Of a stretch of 64,000 nt of DNA, positions 21,023-36,000 are shown piece after piece. The translations under genes were made by a program, and so were the position numbers. How positions within the stretch are numbered: position 1 is the first letter of the stretch; every line of letters starts with the position of its first letter. The stretch is taken from positions 15,444,348 to 15,508,347 of the forward strand of contig CAIIXF020000006.1 of NCBI GenBank assembly GCA_903813345.2, in the 5' to 3' direction. This DNA is from Owenia fusiformis. Taxonomy: Eukaryota; Annelida; Polychaeta; Sabellida; Oweniidae. Under the pieces are notes generated by a model that saw only the letters and a list, made by a program, of their open reading frames with translations, was not told where the DNA came from and searched no databases.

Positions 21023-24000
21023 ATGGCAACTGATAAAGACGCAATGTTTACATTCAGAGGGTATGGAAAAAACTTCGTAAGAGTTTTACATGTGACGCGT
21101 ACTGGTAACATTCATCATGTAAAAGAGCTTGAAGTGAATACACAACTTTCCTTGTATTCAGATAAAGATTACACACATGCTGACAATTCAGACATAATTG
21201 CCACGGATACGCAGAAAAATACAGTGTACGCCTTAGCCAAACAAAATGGGGTATGTGAAATTGTTTTTTTTTTGTTTTTTTGTAAAACTGTTTTTTGTAT
21301 AATTATGACAAACTAATTCTTGTTTACAATGTAATAAATTACGTTTTTTAAAATCTATCTACACTTTTTTGAATAGAATGGGCTAGATAATTTATTTTAT
21401 TAAGGCACTGCCTGTGATTTATGGAGCTTTTTAATTTCCATTTGGGTCTTTATTAAAGATAACAAACATTGAGGAATTTGCGATGCAGTTGGCAGAACAC
21501 TTTCTACGAAATGACAGCCACGTTAAGAGATCGCATATATACATAGAGCAAGTTCAATGGAAAAGAATGGCAGATGTAAGTGTTAACTTAAATACCCTGA
21601 ATCCAATCCAGAAAAGGACATCAACATCATCACCCGGGCTCAAATAATATTTTTGAAACTCACTCCATTGCCCGCAAAAATGCGTATTTAGCATAAAACC
21701 ATTTTTGGATATGTGATCTAAAAGTGTTTTAAGCCAAAAATGAAAAATGGCCTCTATGTTTGTACAGTTTTGATTCGGTAAGATCTTAACCAGCTCAAAT
21801 GTAGCTCTCAAAGCCTTAAATGTTCAGTAAAAAGTTAAATGATAGCTAGATTTAATATAAAATAAAGAGGAATTATAAAAAATTAATTTACACCTCTTGT
21901 AATAATACAAGTACATTTTACTACCTCTTTAAGATTGATTGAGATAGTTCTAGTATCACACCGGAATAGCCTGACAACGGTAAAGTCAGATACCGTTGTC
22001 ACAAATGGCAGATATAACCGTCGCTTCAACTGTTTAATCAATTAATGGTCCTCATTTCATGGAATCTTATCGTCGCTAATTCTGTTGTGATGATGTTACA
22101 TATGAAATCCCAATTTCGATCAAATTGGGTCGTCAATCGCCACAATATAGCGTCTTCAATATCGTCAATGACAACGGAATCTGAATTTGAGTAATTTAGA
22201 AAGACAACGGCATGGTAATTACAGTGTCCGTTGTCCTGTATCTCATTTTGATCGGTTAAATTAAATACTTTATTTCGATGGTAGAACATTATGAACTGTA
22301 CAATTAGTATTAAGACACCTTGATTGATTGTTATTCCAAAGGAATTTAGTCTAGGTGCTCTATTAAACATACAGTTCATGAATATCTAATTGAAGCGACG
22401 GTTATGTCCGCCATTTGTGACAACGATATCTGACTTTACCGTTGTCAGGCTATTCCGCTGTGAGCATTGATCATTATACATAGCATGATAGCAATATAAT
22501 TATGTATATAAATAACAATACACTTAATAATTTTATTGAATTACAGTAACTACATTCTGCACATGCATTAGTTTTGCGGTTTAACATGAGGCATTTGCAT
22601 GGATTTCATTCGAATCAATGTACTTTAGAATTGGGTTTTCAATGTACTTTTACCATGCATCATGTCATGGACATTATCTGCATGTACTCATGTGATGCAT
22701 CGTGATCAGTACACACGTAAGAATGCGTGGCGTAAATACACGTAAGGACATATAACACTGTGTTATCACAATTAGTTGACCTTTATACAGTCTGTATATA
22801 TATATTGCATTATCTTCATTCAATTATTCAGAATCTTCATTTCATCCCTTGCGTCAGATGTGAGTTGTTTCTAAACTCAGAATATAATCAGTTAGTATTA
22901 GTTACCGAAAAAACCTAGAATTGCCCATTCTTATATGAGTTACCATTTTTGACCAAAGCACCTATTTTTTGAGATCTACCGATGTGATATCTCACGATGG
23001 GGTTTCCCTAGTTCCAAATATATTGCCGGAAGATATTGGCGTTTGAATTTTGGAAAATCAAGGTGATGTTGAAAGTGGCCCCAGTGGATGATAGCAGGCC
23101 TCGCAACAGTGTCACGATTTAAGAGTAGCCAAAATATTTTTTATCAATTGAATAAGGAATACTGCCATTATAATGACTTACGTTGAATATATAGTAATTG
23201 TATATAATGACATTTTTAAGTTACCCTTTCCGAGTTTTGTTTTAAGTTTTAATGAAACTGTCTTGGAAGATATTTGAAATTTTTTTTATCCGATCTGGCT
23301 AGACCTGGTGGAAATATTGAACGTCAATCATGTACAAGCCTGGTAAAATTTATAAAAAAAACTGTAAGGTCTATTTCATTACACTCTTTAATCGTGACAT
23401 ATATCAGGCCTGGAAAATAAAATACGGACAAACACGTACAAATGGTGCTTTAACCCTAGAAGCCCTAAGGGGGGGGGGGTCAAAATAGACAAAATCGGAA
23501 AAAGCTAGCACTATTTCTACCATACGTGTTATCTCTAGAATAAGATTACACAATCTTTCATCATCATAGTAAGAATCACACCAAATTGTAGATAATTGAA
23601 TGAATTATATTTTGGGAAAGTTTGATCATCCTAGCTTCACTAATTTGTTATTAATTTATTATGATGTAATCATCAGCTCCAATAGAAAAAATCAGAAAAA
23701 GCTAGCACTAATTCTACCATACGTGTTGTCTGAAGAATAAAATTAGGCAATTTTACATCATTGTAGTTGTTAAAGTTTTTACACCAAGCTGTAGATAATT
23801 GAATGAAGTATGTGTGAAAAAAGTTTGAACATCCTAGCTCTACTAATAACAATTTTACAAGGGGTGCCCTTTTGACCCCCCCTTAGGTGTTCGTGTGAAT
23901 ATTTTTACCTTAGGGCTTCTAGGGTTAATAGAATCTACAATTATACTGCTAACTCCACTTCAGGGCATCTAGGACAGAACGACATTGCACTTTCATACAC

Positions 24001-27000
24001 AAGTACTTGAATTAAGGTGAATACATCCGTCTGAATTAGGATTTAGCATAGTTAATTATTATCAAAGGTGCATGTCTATTGTCTAAGCACCTCATCAAAG
24101 CTAAGCAATGCATTTCATTTGTTAATTATGTGAGAAAGGTTTTGAGAACGGTTTCATCTAGGCAATTAACAGAAATTCACTAACACCCCATTGAACTAGA
24201 ATACGTAAAATTAAAAAATAAACAATTGAAAAACCAATAGATTTACTAGAAAACGGCAAATCAAAAGAAAATGAAAATCCTACGAACAGTAGATATATTC
24301 ATGAATCTGAAATATTTCACAAAAAAGTATTTACAATTTACTGTTAAAATCCTTATTTGCTCATAAAAAGACATGCATAATGCCTTTGGTTTGGATTTTC
24401 AATGGCACAAATAAGAAAGAAGATAGATACAATATGTGAGCTACTTTAAAATACTAACTCAGGTGTATTATGACCATACTTTGAAGGGGTTTGATGAAAA
24501 CGCGTTTTCGGATTAAAATATCATATTTAATCCATATACATCCATAAAAATGTTTCTGATATTTTATTCATTTATCTATTATTTAGACGTACACTTTTAT
24601 ATGAGTGGCTAAAAAATATTTAGGTGCGTCTACAGTCAAAATACATACATGATCATTAAAATATCTAAAAAAGTTCTTTGTCAGATTTAAGAATAATCTT
24701 TGTTAAAAACTGTTTTACCAGTCCATCTACAATATAAAATTGATCGTGCCCCCATTGACTAAGAACATCATCACCTTACATAAAATACAGTTTATTTTCC
24801 GAAGTACAGGATATAAAATAATTTAACACATTCTCATTGCATGTGTCTAGTAACTTACAATAGAAGTGTATTCTTTCTTTGTTAAAGAAAGAACATTCTA
24901 CAAGTCTGTGTTGGATAGAGTCATCTACATTATCTTTACATAATATGCAGTTTCCACCAGTCTTTCTTTGTGATTCATAATTAGAATATAGAGCAAATTT
25001 GTTTCATCTTGCTAAGAATTTGAGTTTTGATCCATAAAAGTCGTTGTTTTGTTTCAGTTACACTAGTTCTCTAAATAAGTGTGTTTCTTGATTTTTGAAT
25101 AAAATTTTAAGGAGCTGTACTCCTTAATACTAGAGTGAAACTCATTAACATATTCATCCTTGCAAATAGACAAATAGTTATCATACCAATCACAGTCTCT
25201 TCTATAAATTACATCATCAGCAAGACCTCGCTTACACAGTTATTCTTTAACATTAGATACATACTTCCACGAAGCTTCGTTATCTTGTTCAAAGCGCTTC
25301 ACGAGTGAGCAAAATATTTTGTGTGAGAGGGAAGTCTTACAGGCTTTGTACTTTAGATACATAAAATAATCAATAAAGCTTTTTTCATAAATCCCACGTA
25401 TAGGGCTCCAACCAAGATCTCCAATCAGACGGAGTGAGCATGTTTGAATTTTAATTGAAGTACTGCTCGAGCTGCTCTATATTGGATAGTTAAGGGTTTT
25501 ATTTGATTCTTTCGTTAAGGTAGACCATATTGAGCCCCTGTGAAGTATCGCTGGTTCGAGCATTGACTTGTATATATTGTTTCTAAATTCAATTCGATTG
25601 ACATTGCAATGTTTTGTAAGAGTTGCTGAGGTAAAATTATACATTTTACGTGCATTTTCCTTCACAAAATTGTTAACATGAGGTTTTTATAAAAATATAA
25701 CCAAGATATTTATAATCAGTCAACTCAGTTAGGTCAAGATCGCACAATTTCCAGATCTTTTTACGGTCAGTGTGCTTTCCTATCACCATTTTTTTCCTGC
25801 TGAGTTTAAAGCCCCATTTAATACCAAAAGTATTCACATTTTGGAGAAGAATTTTCAAATCATTTTCACCTTTTCCCAAGAGAACAATGTCATCAGCGAA
25901 TAGCAAGCATGGAATACGCTCCTTCTCAATATTAACACCGAGATTAGTTTTCATCAAGCTGTTTTCAAGGTCTGGGATCACAATTGAAAAGAGAGTTGGA
26001 GACAGAATACACCCTTGCTTGACACCAGCATCAGATTCAAACCAGCCAGTGCAAAAATTGCCAAAATAACTTTGTTCTGAACATTAGCGTATAGTTGTCT
26101 AAGAGTTCTCCAAAGTTTACCTTGTATACCCCTTTCACATAATTTTATAAAAAGCATATCTCTATCTAAAGCATCGAAAGCTTTTGAGATGTCGATAAAA
26201 GCTAAATAAGTCTTTAAACGTTGTGATTTACGGATACTACATATTTCTTTCAGAGAAAAAATATGATGTTCTAAGCGATGTCAACATACCATAGAGTATT
26301 AATTGAAAATATAATTGTATTGAACGAGCTTTTAATCAACTTTCGCCTCAAATTCAAAATAAATACGAGTAACAGGTGGGCGTAAAAGCCTTGCATAGTT
26401 GAGGTGTACTTTCTTACGTCAATAACACAACGCCCTTTTTACATGAACGTCCAACGCCTTTTCCCGAAACCCACTTCCCGAGATACCAATTAATCACAAA
26501 AATGATACAGTATTTAGAATCTAAAATGCCTTTCATTTGAGTATGATAAAGTCAAACTTCGAAGATATCTCATAATAAACAGAAATTCAGTATTTTCTCA
26601 ATCCCCATAATCACGCCTAACCATCGACAACGTACAGTGATTAAATATACCGTCGTACACTTTAGATGTGCGGTGTCACTATTTAACCGATTTGAAGCAA
26701 AGACAATGATGTAGGCTTGATGTAGGTTTTTAAAAAGTAATCTGAGGAATACATTAAGGATTTCATGTTTGATTTTGTGTGTATTCGTTTAGGAAGACAT
26801 TTAACTTTCTATTAGCGTTAAAAGATTTTCGAACAGTGCTTGATTTTTGGGTAGTCAATCTACCCATATAATTGGTCGGTTGGAAAATGTTGTTTTTACA
26901 CATTTCCTTTGATCATTTCCTCCACTGTCGTACAAGAGTGTCGAATATTTTTATGAGAATATGTTTCTTTAACTACACAATGAAGGTATGTTGAAGAATT

Positions 27001-30000
27001 AATAAGTATTTACGTTTTGGCTATAATTGAAAACTCGTAATTGTACCTTGTCAACTCGAATGTACGATGTCCCATTGAACTTACTCAATTCACAGTTAAC
27101 CCTAATACAGGCAACGTATTTTTCATAACACTAAAATACAAGGGGGGTTAGATGCATTTAAAGTTGAAACAAAGCGATTACAGAATTACTTCAATTTGAT
27201 TGAATTATTTAAAATATTGAGCACTTTCGAGATATATCATAAGGCCATAAGAAGTAGATTCTTTGTTTTGCGTCCCCTTGCTTGCACGATTTTGAGTAAA
27301 TCAGAAAAAACAAACACATCCAAATAGCAATCACAAGAGTCTGAAAGTACCATCGCATTTCGTTCAATCAGAATCAGACGAAATGGGGGATAATTTGCTG
27401 TGCCTCAAAATTGACAGTGTTATTTTGGTATACATTGTTTATTTCCGAATTTTTTACCCTTGAATAATAGCTATATGTTTAAATATATTGTATAAAATGT
27501 ATAGATATGTGTTTGTAATCACTACACATTGGTATGTCATCCCTTTTAATGCCGCCCTTGAAATGTATTCATTTCTCAGCAAACATTTTTTTGTTTTTTT
27601 CTTGATTTTGTGTTTGTTTTCCTTGTACCCTTGCATGATTTGAATTTTGCCAGGACACAAAACGAAGAATCTACTTCTTATGGCCTAAACGGGTTTTCAA
27701 AAAATCATATTCAATAATCTAATGAGCAGGAAGCAAACTCCGCGGCAATGCTAGTCTTTAACATATTCTATTCCGAGACACTGAATAGGCGTTTGGGCTG
27801 CACAAATTAACCATCATCACAACAATACTTTCATAAAATGAAAAAGCAAAAAATCACATTTACCTTATCTTTAAAATCCTCTGTACAAAGGATACTTGAA
27901 CATGTTCGTTAAAGATCCTTTGTTACTCATAAAACCTTAATGAATTTGTGAAATGAAATCATTTCATTGTTTAATATTATAGCTCATGAATTTAAATTAC
28001 AGGAACAACGTATATTCGAGTTGACAACGCACATTTCTGATTTTTTTAATACTAGAAAGTTGAATATCTTCCCAAACGAATACACACGAACTCAAACTTG
28101 AAATCCTTAATGTATTGTTTACTGCTCAGATATTTTTTTTAAAACCTACATCAAATCTACATCATTGTCTTTGCTTCAAATCCGTTAATAATGACACCGT
28201 GCGTTATCGATGGTTAGGCGTGTCAATGAGGTGTCTCCAAATAGCATCAAGTTATTTTCCAGACAAACGGATGGACGGATTGACAAGAATGCTTTACTTT
28301 ATCTCAGTAGGAACTTCTTGTGTCGTGATCTAATTAGCTAATGCGACACACCTTCTAACTCCCTATATCTACAACAACGTGACAGTTTCTGCTTTGCAAT
28401 AAGAGTTTTGGTCTAAAGAGCATGTCAGTACGAACTAAGATCATGTCATGGCATTTGATATGCGTATGTGTCAAGTAGTTTTATATTATTTTTCATAAAC
28501 CCTTACTCGTCTAGTGTAATAAATCATTTAGTATTGAACATTTCAATCAAATCACTCCGATCCAGAATGTTTTGTGCCAACCTATTCGCAGAGATCGCAC
28601 GAATTTCAAATGGCAGTGGTAAAGACGAGCCACGACGACTATAAAAGTTGATTTTTTTATCTGACTATCATTATTCACGGGGGTAAAGCAGACCCGATGA
28701 TGCAATGAGCTTGGTCGGTGGTATCATGATTGTGTAACGGGTCTTATGTATAAGTGTGCTCGGCGGTAGGTTCAAACAACGCGGATCCTCAAAGCATGTG
28801 CTCATGATATATTCGTGTTTTAACACCCGTGATTATTGATATTTTGGCAATATTGGATCGTAATAATTCAATGCGGTAAATTCAAATTGTTAAACGACTG
28901 TTTTATCTTTTTTATGCATTTGATTACATTGAAAACACAAGGTATGCATAATCTAATATCTTCCACTTCTAAAACAACAATAATCTGATAATAATCACCG
29001 TTTATCTGCTACTTATAAAATCATGGTACTAATCTTTTTGGTTTAGTCGTCGTGGCTCGTCTTTACCACTACCACCCGAAATTGGTGCGATCTCCACGAA
29101 TATGGTGTATTCTATAAGTCTTTTTAAGTAAACCAGAAACAGATTTGTTCCAACCTTTTTTGTAAAGAAAACTTGAGAGAATTGCAAATTGAGTAACAGA
29201 TCATTTTCAATGAAAAAGAGTTTCGAGTAATTTAGGATATATATAAAGTATAAGTACATGATAATTATAATTTTCATTTACACGTTTAGTTCTGAATTTT
29301 CAATGAATTGTCAAATAAGTTTCCAAATAAGTAAAGATATGTTCATTGAGATTCAACTTAGACATTCAAGTTAAAAATTTAGACTCGGGTACATATTGAT
29401 TATAGATCAATGTGATCTATTCTAAAAACCTTGCTTCTCAATAACCTAAGTACTTCATTTTGTTTTTGATGTTTGTACTTCATTTTGTTGGAAGGTCAGA
29501 CAAAAGTACATACGATCAAGGTCTCGGAGTCAGTAGTACAATATAATTCTTACTGCGTTTTCTTACTAATCATTTACTTCATGTATGTTGTAATAGGTTG
29601 CTGGTCAATCAGACATTTTGAGCAACCCTCAGCCCACGTACCTTGGCAATTCATGTTTACTCTAATGGATATTTACATGTTGGAGGTCACAAAGATTAAA
29701 TGAAACAAACACGCACAAAATAAAAATTAGCAAAAATATCAATATACGTATACAGGTTTAAAAGGGTAGGTGGTCCTATCAAATTTTGGTCCTACTCTCT
29801 ATTGATTTATATGGTGACCTAATAAAAATTATTTTCCTTATTATCTATACGCAGTCAGGACCAGTAAGGGCCGTAAGGAAAGGGGACTATAATCCCCAGG
29901 GGACCATAATACTAGAACAAACATTTTAATTCAAACCTGGATCATTCAAACATACATCAGTCTGAGTCTACATACAGACCTGCCAACCTAAAATGAAAAA

Positions 30001-33000
30001 TTCCCGGTAGATCTTTTTAGAAATATCGGTACTATCGGTAATCTGTCTGGTAGTGTGTTTTTTTTCTTTTAAATAGTCTTTATTCAGCTTTTGGTTATTT
30101 TATATAACATAATCAATTACATAAAATAAATAATTCATACAATTTTCATTTTAATAGTTTTGATACAAAATTCCACTTTGAACAATAAAATACGTTTTTC
30201 TATAATTGATTTCATATTTTATCAATGAAATCATGCTTTCAAATGTTCTTTGTTTTTTAGTGTTCAATTCTAAAATATATGATTTATAAATACTGTAACA
30301 ATGCTGATAAAATAATTTAAAAAATGTGTATGTGAGTCTTGGCCATTATAAACCAATTATAATTTTTCTGTAAGAAATGTTGAAGCCACATGTTTTATGT
30401 ATCAGTGCCCATATATCTTTTGCTAAGGAATATTCAAAATTATTATATACCTCAAATGTATTCTAGATGCTCATTGGCTTATTCATGGTCACATGACATG
30501 GAATAGATGAACTAATTCCCTGGAAAGTCCTAAATCCCTGCTTTCAAGGAAGATGAATTGTACTAATCACCAGTTAGGTCATGTGACCAGTCAATAGTAC
30601 ATTTTATCTTCCCCCAAATCTGAGATTATAGGAGTTGAAACGTAAAATGCCTTTAAATGCCAATAAGAACCTGTGAACATTTGATATTGAAATGAAAAGA
30701 CTTCTCATTTTGTTTTTGTTTACAGAGTACTTATCAGGTATATAATAAAACAAATAGTGACTGCCACATTTTCGGGAAATAGTGTAAAAATTTTCCTCTC
30801 GGGAATATCCTGTCCACTGACTTGTTCCCTCGGCCTGCAGCCATTGGGAACATGTCAGTGTACAGGATATTCCCTTGAGGAAAATATTTTGCACTATTTC
30901 CCTCAATGGCAGTCACTATTTGTACAATAATATGTTTCGAGTCACATAAATTATTGCAAATACTACAATAATGATTATCTGTTATCCCATAGAGAAATAA
31001 GTCAGTTAATCCAGGAAGAATATTGTTAATTATTTTGAAATTAAAATTGGCATTTTTTTGTCTTTAACTTTCATTATCTTGCTCGTAAAAAAATTAGCCA
31101 ATTTATTTCATCTATTTTACCTCCATTTGTTATACAAAAATCTCTTTCCCATTTCTTGTAGGTAAACCATTTTTCAGATTTTTATTATTCAGTATTGTAT
31201 AAAAGTGTTTTGTGTAGTGTTTTTTTAAAGTTGATACCTTTGTTCCAGTAGTTTTTGCAGAAGATTTTGAAAACTGTAGTTTTTGCGGGAGCTCCGTGAA
31301 AAATAGTAGTTTGCGGTAAATTAAAAAATGTAGTTTTTTTGGAATATTACTTTTTATAAAAGGTGTTTTTGAGAAAGAATGAGGTAGGTATCTTCATGAT
31401 CTTAGGATAATATTATGAGGTTATATAATGGTTCTTTCTGTATATCGTGTTTATACTCGAGTGAGTATATGATATATTCACAAGTGAGCGCAGCGAACGA
31501 GTGAATATATCATATTCTCACGAGAGTATAGAATGCACGATATACAAAATGAACCATTATATAATCTTATTATGTCACTCTAAGTTCAATTACAGTTGAT
31601 TCGAACACAATCATAACAATTAAAAATTCATTAGTTCATTATTCATTAGTTCCCAGAATGCACTTCTACAGTGGTATACGCTGGAGTGTATACGGAGGAG
31701 TTGTATACGATGATGATATACCACTCTCCACTGTATATCGTTGTTATAGACCCATGTTATACAACTGCAATTGGACTTAGAGTGGTATAAGAGTAAATAT
31801 ATAACTTATGCCGTATCATTGTTCCAGGGGAAACATATCCACGCATTTGTAAGCTGCCCAGAGGTGACAAGAACATGTAGAGTGATACAGCACAAAAATG
31901 GTACATAACAAGCACTTTCTTTACTCTTTCTTGTGTTAATTTTTCAGTATCTAACTCTTCTTAAAAAATCAAGAGCCGATGGTAAGAAACTTTATGATCG
32001 ACCCTTGTACCTAAATGTATACTACTGTACCTATAATCTGAGAATCTAATAGAATGGAAATGTCAACGATTATACTGGAATACCAGTTGGTTGATTGTTG
32101 ATAAGTATAAACATCACTATTCCATTATCAATGTCTTCAGAAGAAGCTTCTCTCTTGAATCAATGTACTCCCTCTGTCCTCATATGGTCACTGCACCCAA
32201 TGCGTTGAGAGGTGTTTGCATGAATAGGTTCAGGACCATACAATTTCCCACATTTTGATACATTTCAGGGAACTGTTCAAATGTGGGTTTAAACTTTGTG
32301 GTATGTAGATCAAATGATAAACCCCCCCCCCCCCATCCCCTCTTGTTATGCACAGCATAAATATCATTCATTACAAGGGTCTACAACCAAAAATATTGAA
32401 CTTTCTTTTATTTAATAAAATTTTCAGAAAAACCCTTGGTGACTTCAGGGCTGAAAGGGTTCAAGATAATGAAAACGACCAAGTCTTCCTTCACTAACTT
32501 CCACAAAGATGAATATAGAAGTCTTCCAGATATGGAAGATAGAATATTCTGTACAGTTGTAGACGCAACTTGGACGTATAGCAGCTTACGGTCGCTGGAC
32601 TTTGATTGGGCATGGTAAGACTAAAGAGGATATTTCATGCTCATGGGGTATATGCCCTCGTTGTATATTTGCCCTCTTCAATTCAGTCATGATGGCAAAC
32701 AATTCATTGTTGTTGAGATATTGTAGGGATATCCTATTGTTTCGAAAAATATCGTTTATATCCAGGAGTGGATATCGATATCTTCACAATTGAGCGCAGC
32801 CAATGAGTGAAGATATTGATATCCATGAGTGGATACATAGAGATTATCCTATATGAGGCTCAGGATATTGGGATTATCCCGAGGCCAATATGATATATTT
32901 GCCCGAGGGCCGCAGGTCCCGAGGGAAAATATATTATATTGGCCAAGGGATAATCCTAATATCCTGAACCGACTATAGGATAATATGTTTATCCCATACC

Positions 33001-36000
33001 AATCTTGGTCATCTGGTTCACATTGTTCAATCGTGGAAATATTTTAGAATATTCATATCCAGTTTTGTTTTCTTGGCCGTGGGCGGGTTTTCCTGTTCCC
33101 TCAAATATTCCCACATTTATTATCTCGAATTTTTGATTGATTAAGTGGATGCTCCTTCCCTTTTTTAAACCATCAAACAGATCCCGATTGTCTGTGTTCT
33201 CACCATACAGTCATAACGCGAACGTTACAAATTATGAACAAATATGCGAGCGGCGATTATGACGTAGCGGGCAGATATACTATATCTGCCCGCTCAGAGC
33301 GGGACGTATAGCTATATCTGCCCGCTGATGAAAATATAAGTTTTTACAAACCGGCTTTATGTACCTGTAACACGTCCAAGTATGGGATAAAGTTGATTAT
33401 TATTGTTGAAAAACCATAGGATCATTGGGATAAGGTAACGTGGGCAAGGTACAGGGTGAGCCAAAAATGTAAGCCAAACAAAAGCTCAGGCATTCAGCAT
33501 GGGTTTAAATTCATATATCGCACAAGTAAACCTTATTCAATATTCTTTCATTCTACTAAGATTCATTGGTCTATTCCCAGTGGTCATTTAGCCCCAAAGA
33601 TGAGAGTCTGGGGGGGGGTTCTTGAGAAAAGGCTGGCATTTGGAGCATGTTTTGTAAAATGGCCATAAGATCGTTACCATTGGCTTTAATTCTGCCAAAT
33701 ATGATTTCAAACCCATGCTGAATGAATTTTTGGCTCACCCTGTATTCCATAATCATTTGGAATGTCCTCAACTGACACATTAATGGTAATGGGTTGGGTT
33801 TTCTACATGATCATGAGAAAAAATATTTATCACCGCATCTATAGTTTCACATTTTAACACATGTATTTTTTTTTTTTTTGTAATTTCTTCATTTAGAACA
33901 TTGGATGTTTTAGGAATACAATAAAATGGTATAGGGATATAATAAAATGTTTCAGGAATACAATAAAGCAATGTGGTTATAGGAAAATAATAAAATCTTT
34001 TAGGAATACAATAAAGCAATGTGTGGAGGAGACATTTGCAGGGTGTCCTAAAGAAGGTAGCAATTCACCATCAGTTCAGAATACACTTTATCTCACACAA
34101 AAGCAGGTCCTTGCCAAAGTTCCACAGGTAAATATGCCTCCCTTTTAAAATTACACAATACAATACATAATAAATTTACATAAGTTGATAACAAAGATTT
34201 TGCAAACAAGATTGTCACAATTTACCATATCGGAATGCCTTTCATTACCAAATAAAGGCATCCAACTTTCAAAGATCATAATTGCCAAGTTGGAAAAGTG
34301 ACTGCAGATATGGCACGGAATTGAGGAAACTGTTAATTTCTGCCCCTGTTCTGAATCAGCTACCCTCTCTGCCCTCTAACTATGTCAAATGATTTACAAT
34401 TTTGAAAGAACGAGACAGAAAACATGGTTGGCAGTTTATTTATCCACTATGTTTGATAGTGATGACTGAGGGCTCTATTGCCAGGGTACTCCAGTATCAC
34501 ATAGAATTTAGATAACAAAATATTATAGTTATAAAAATAGATATTGTACATTAAAACTGTCTGCTGAAATCAAGATAATCTTGATAATATTTTGCAGGAA
34601 ATTTAAATATTTAAAAATGCATCGTTTAATGCCTTAATTTAGTACTTTAAATCATATCACATACATGTATGCTTTTATAGTGTTTCTAATGCTATTTGGC
34701 CTTTTCCTGTTTGTTACTTGTGTTTATTACTGAACACATGTGTGCTTATGACTAAACACATGTGTGCTTATGACTAAACACATGTGTGCTTATGACTAAA
34801 CGCACGTGTGCTTATGACTAAACACATGTGTGCTTATGACTAAACACACGTGTGCTTATGACTAAACGCATGTGTGCTTATGACTAAACACATGTGTGCT
34901 TATGACTAAACACATATGTGCTTATGATTAAACACATGTGTGCTTATGATTAAACACATGTGTGCTTATGATTAAACACATGTGTGCTTATGACTAAACA
35001 CATGTGTGCTTATGACTAAACACATGCAATATAATATGAAATGGTACTCAGATGGATGAAAAATTCAATATTATTTCTGCACACAGGTACAGTATATAGT
35101 ACCAACTCTCTGTTGCAGTCTCATGTTCATCAAATATATATCATTTTATTCATTATTATGAACTGTTTGGGATCTAGGTTGATGAGATGACAATAGCCCT
35201 GCCCAATGTCCATGCTTATCCATTTGATTTCTCCAAGCTGCCACAACTCAATATAAAGGAAAACAATGAGGTAGGAGCAAGAATGTATTATACATACATG
35301 TAGTCTTAGAATTAGTCCCATTTTTATGTCACCACCAAAAGTGGTGACATATTGTTATGGTCTCCGTTTTTTTGCGACGGCGGTTGGCGTCCGGCGGTTG
35401 GCGTCTGTAACAATTTCTTACAACTTCCTATAACTTAACAAATACTGTTTAGACTGACTTCAATTTTTTTCTAAATCATCTACATGTTCTCAGAAGTTCA
35501 AATCTGACTTAAGATTTGACATTTGACCTTCAATGACCTTCTCAAGGTCAAAAAGGTCTTTTTTCAACTTTTTTCAACTTGCTTCACATTGACTAAATTT
35601 TTTTTCAAAATCATCTACATGTTCTCAGAAATTCAAATCTGACTTTAGATTTGACATTTGACCTTCAAATCTGACTTTAGATTTGACATTTGACCTTCAA
35701 TGACCTTCTCAAGGTCAAAAAAAGTCAAAAAGGTCTGTTTTCAACTTGCTTCAAATTGACTAAATTCTTTTTTCAAAATCATCTACGTGTTCTCAGAAAT
35801 TCAAATCTGACTTTAGATTTGACTTAAGATTTGACATTTGACCTTCAATGACCTTCTCAAAGTCAAAAAAGGTCAAAAAGGTCTTTTTTCAACTTGCTTC
35901 AAATTGACTAAATTTTTTTTTCAAAATCATCTACATGTTCTCAGAAATTCAAATCTGACTTTAGATTTGACATTTGACCTTCAATGACCTTCTCAATGTC

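Noticed and set aside
22038-22379. 113-residue minus-strand frame
   Set aside because: It is the interior of MITE family A; the second copy at 57264-57697 does not keep the frame.
31948-31981. Short segment between a TTTTCAG acceptor-like site and GATGGTAAG, looked like an extra uricase exon
   Set aside because: It does not fit the uricase sequence; exons 3 and 4 join directly in phase without it.
34731-35026. CRISPR-like regular direct repeats
   Set aside because: There are no unique spacers; the units are contiguous 22-bp tandem repeats in a eukaryotic intron.
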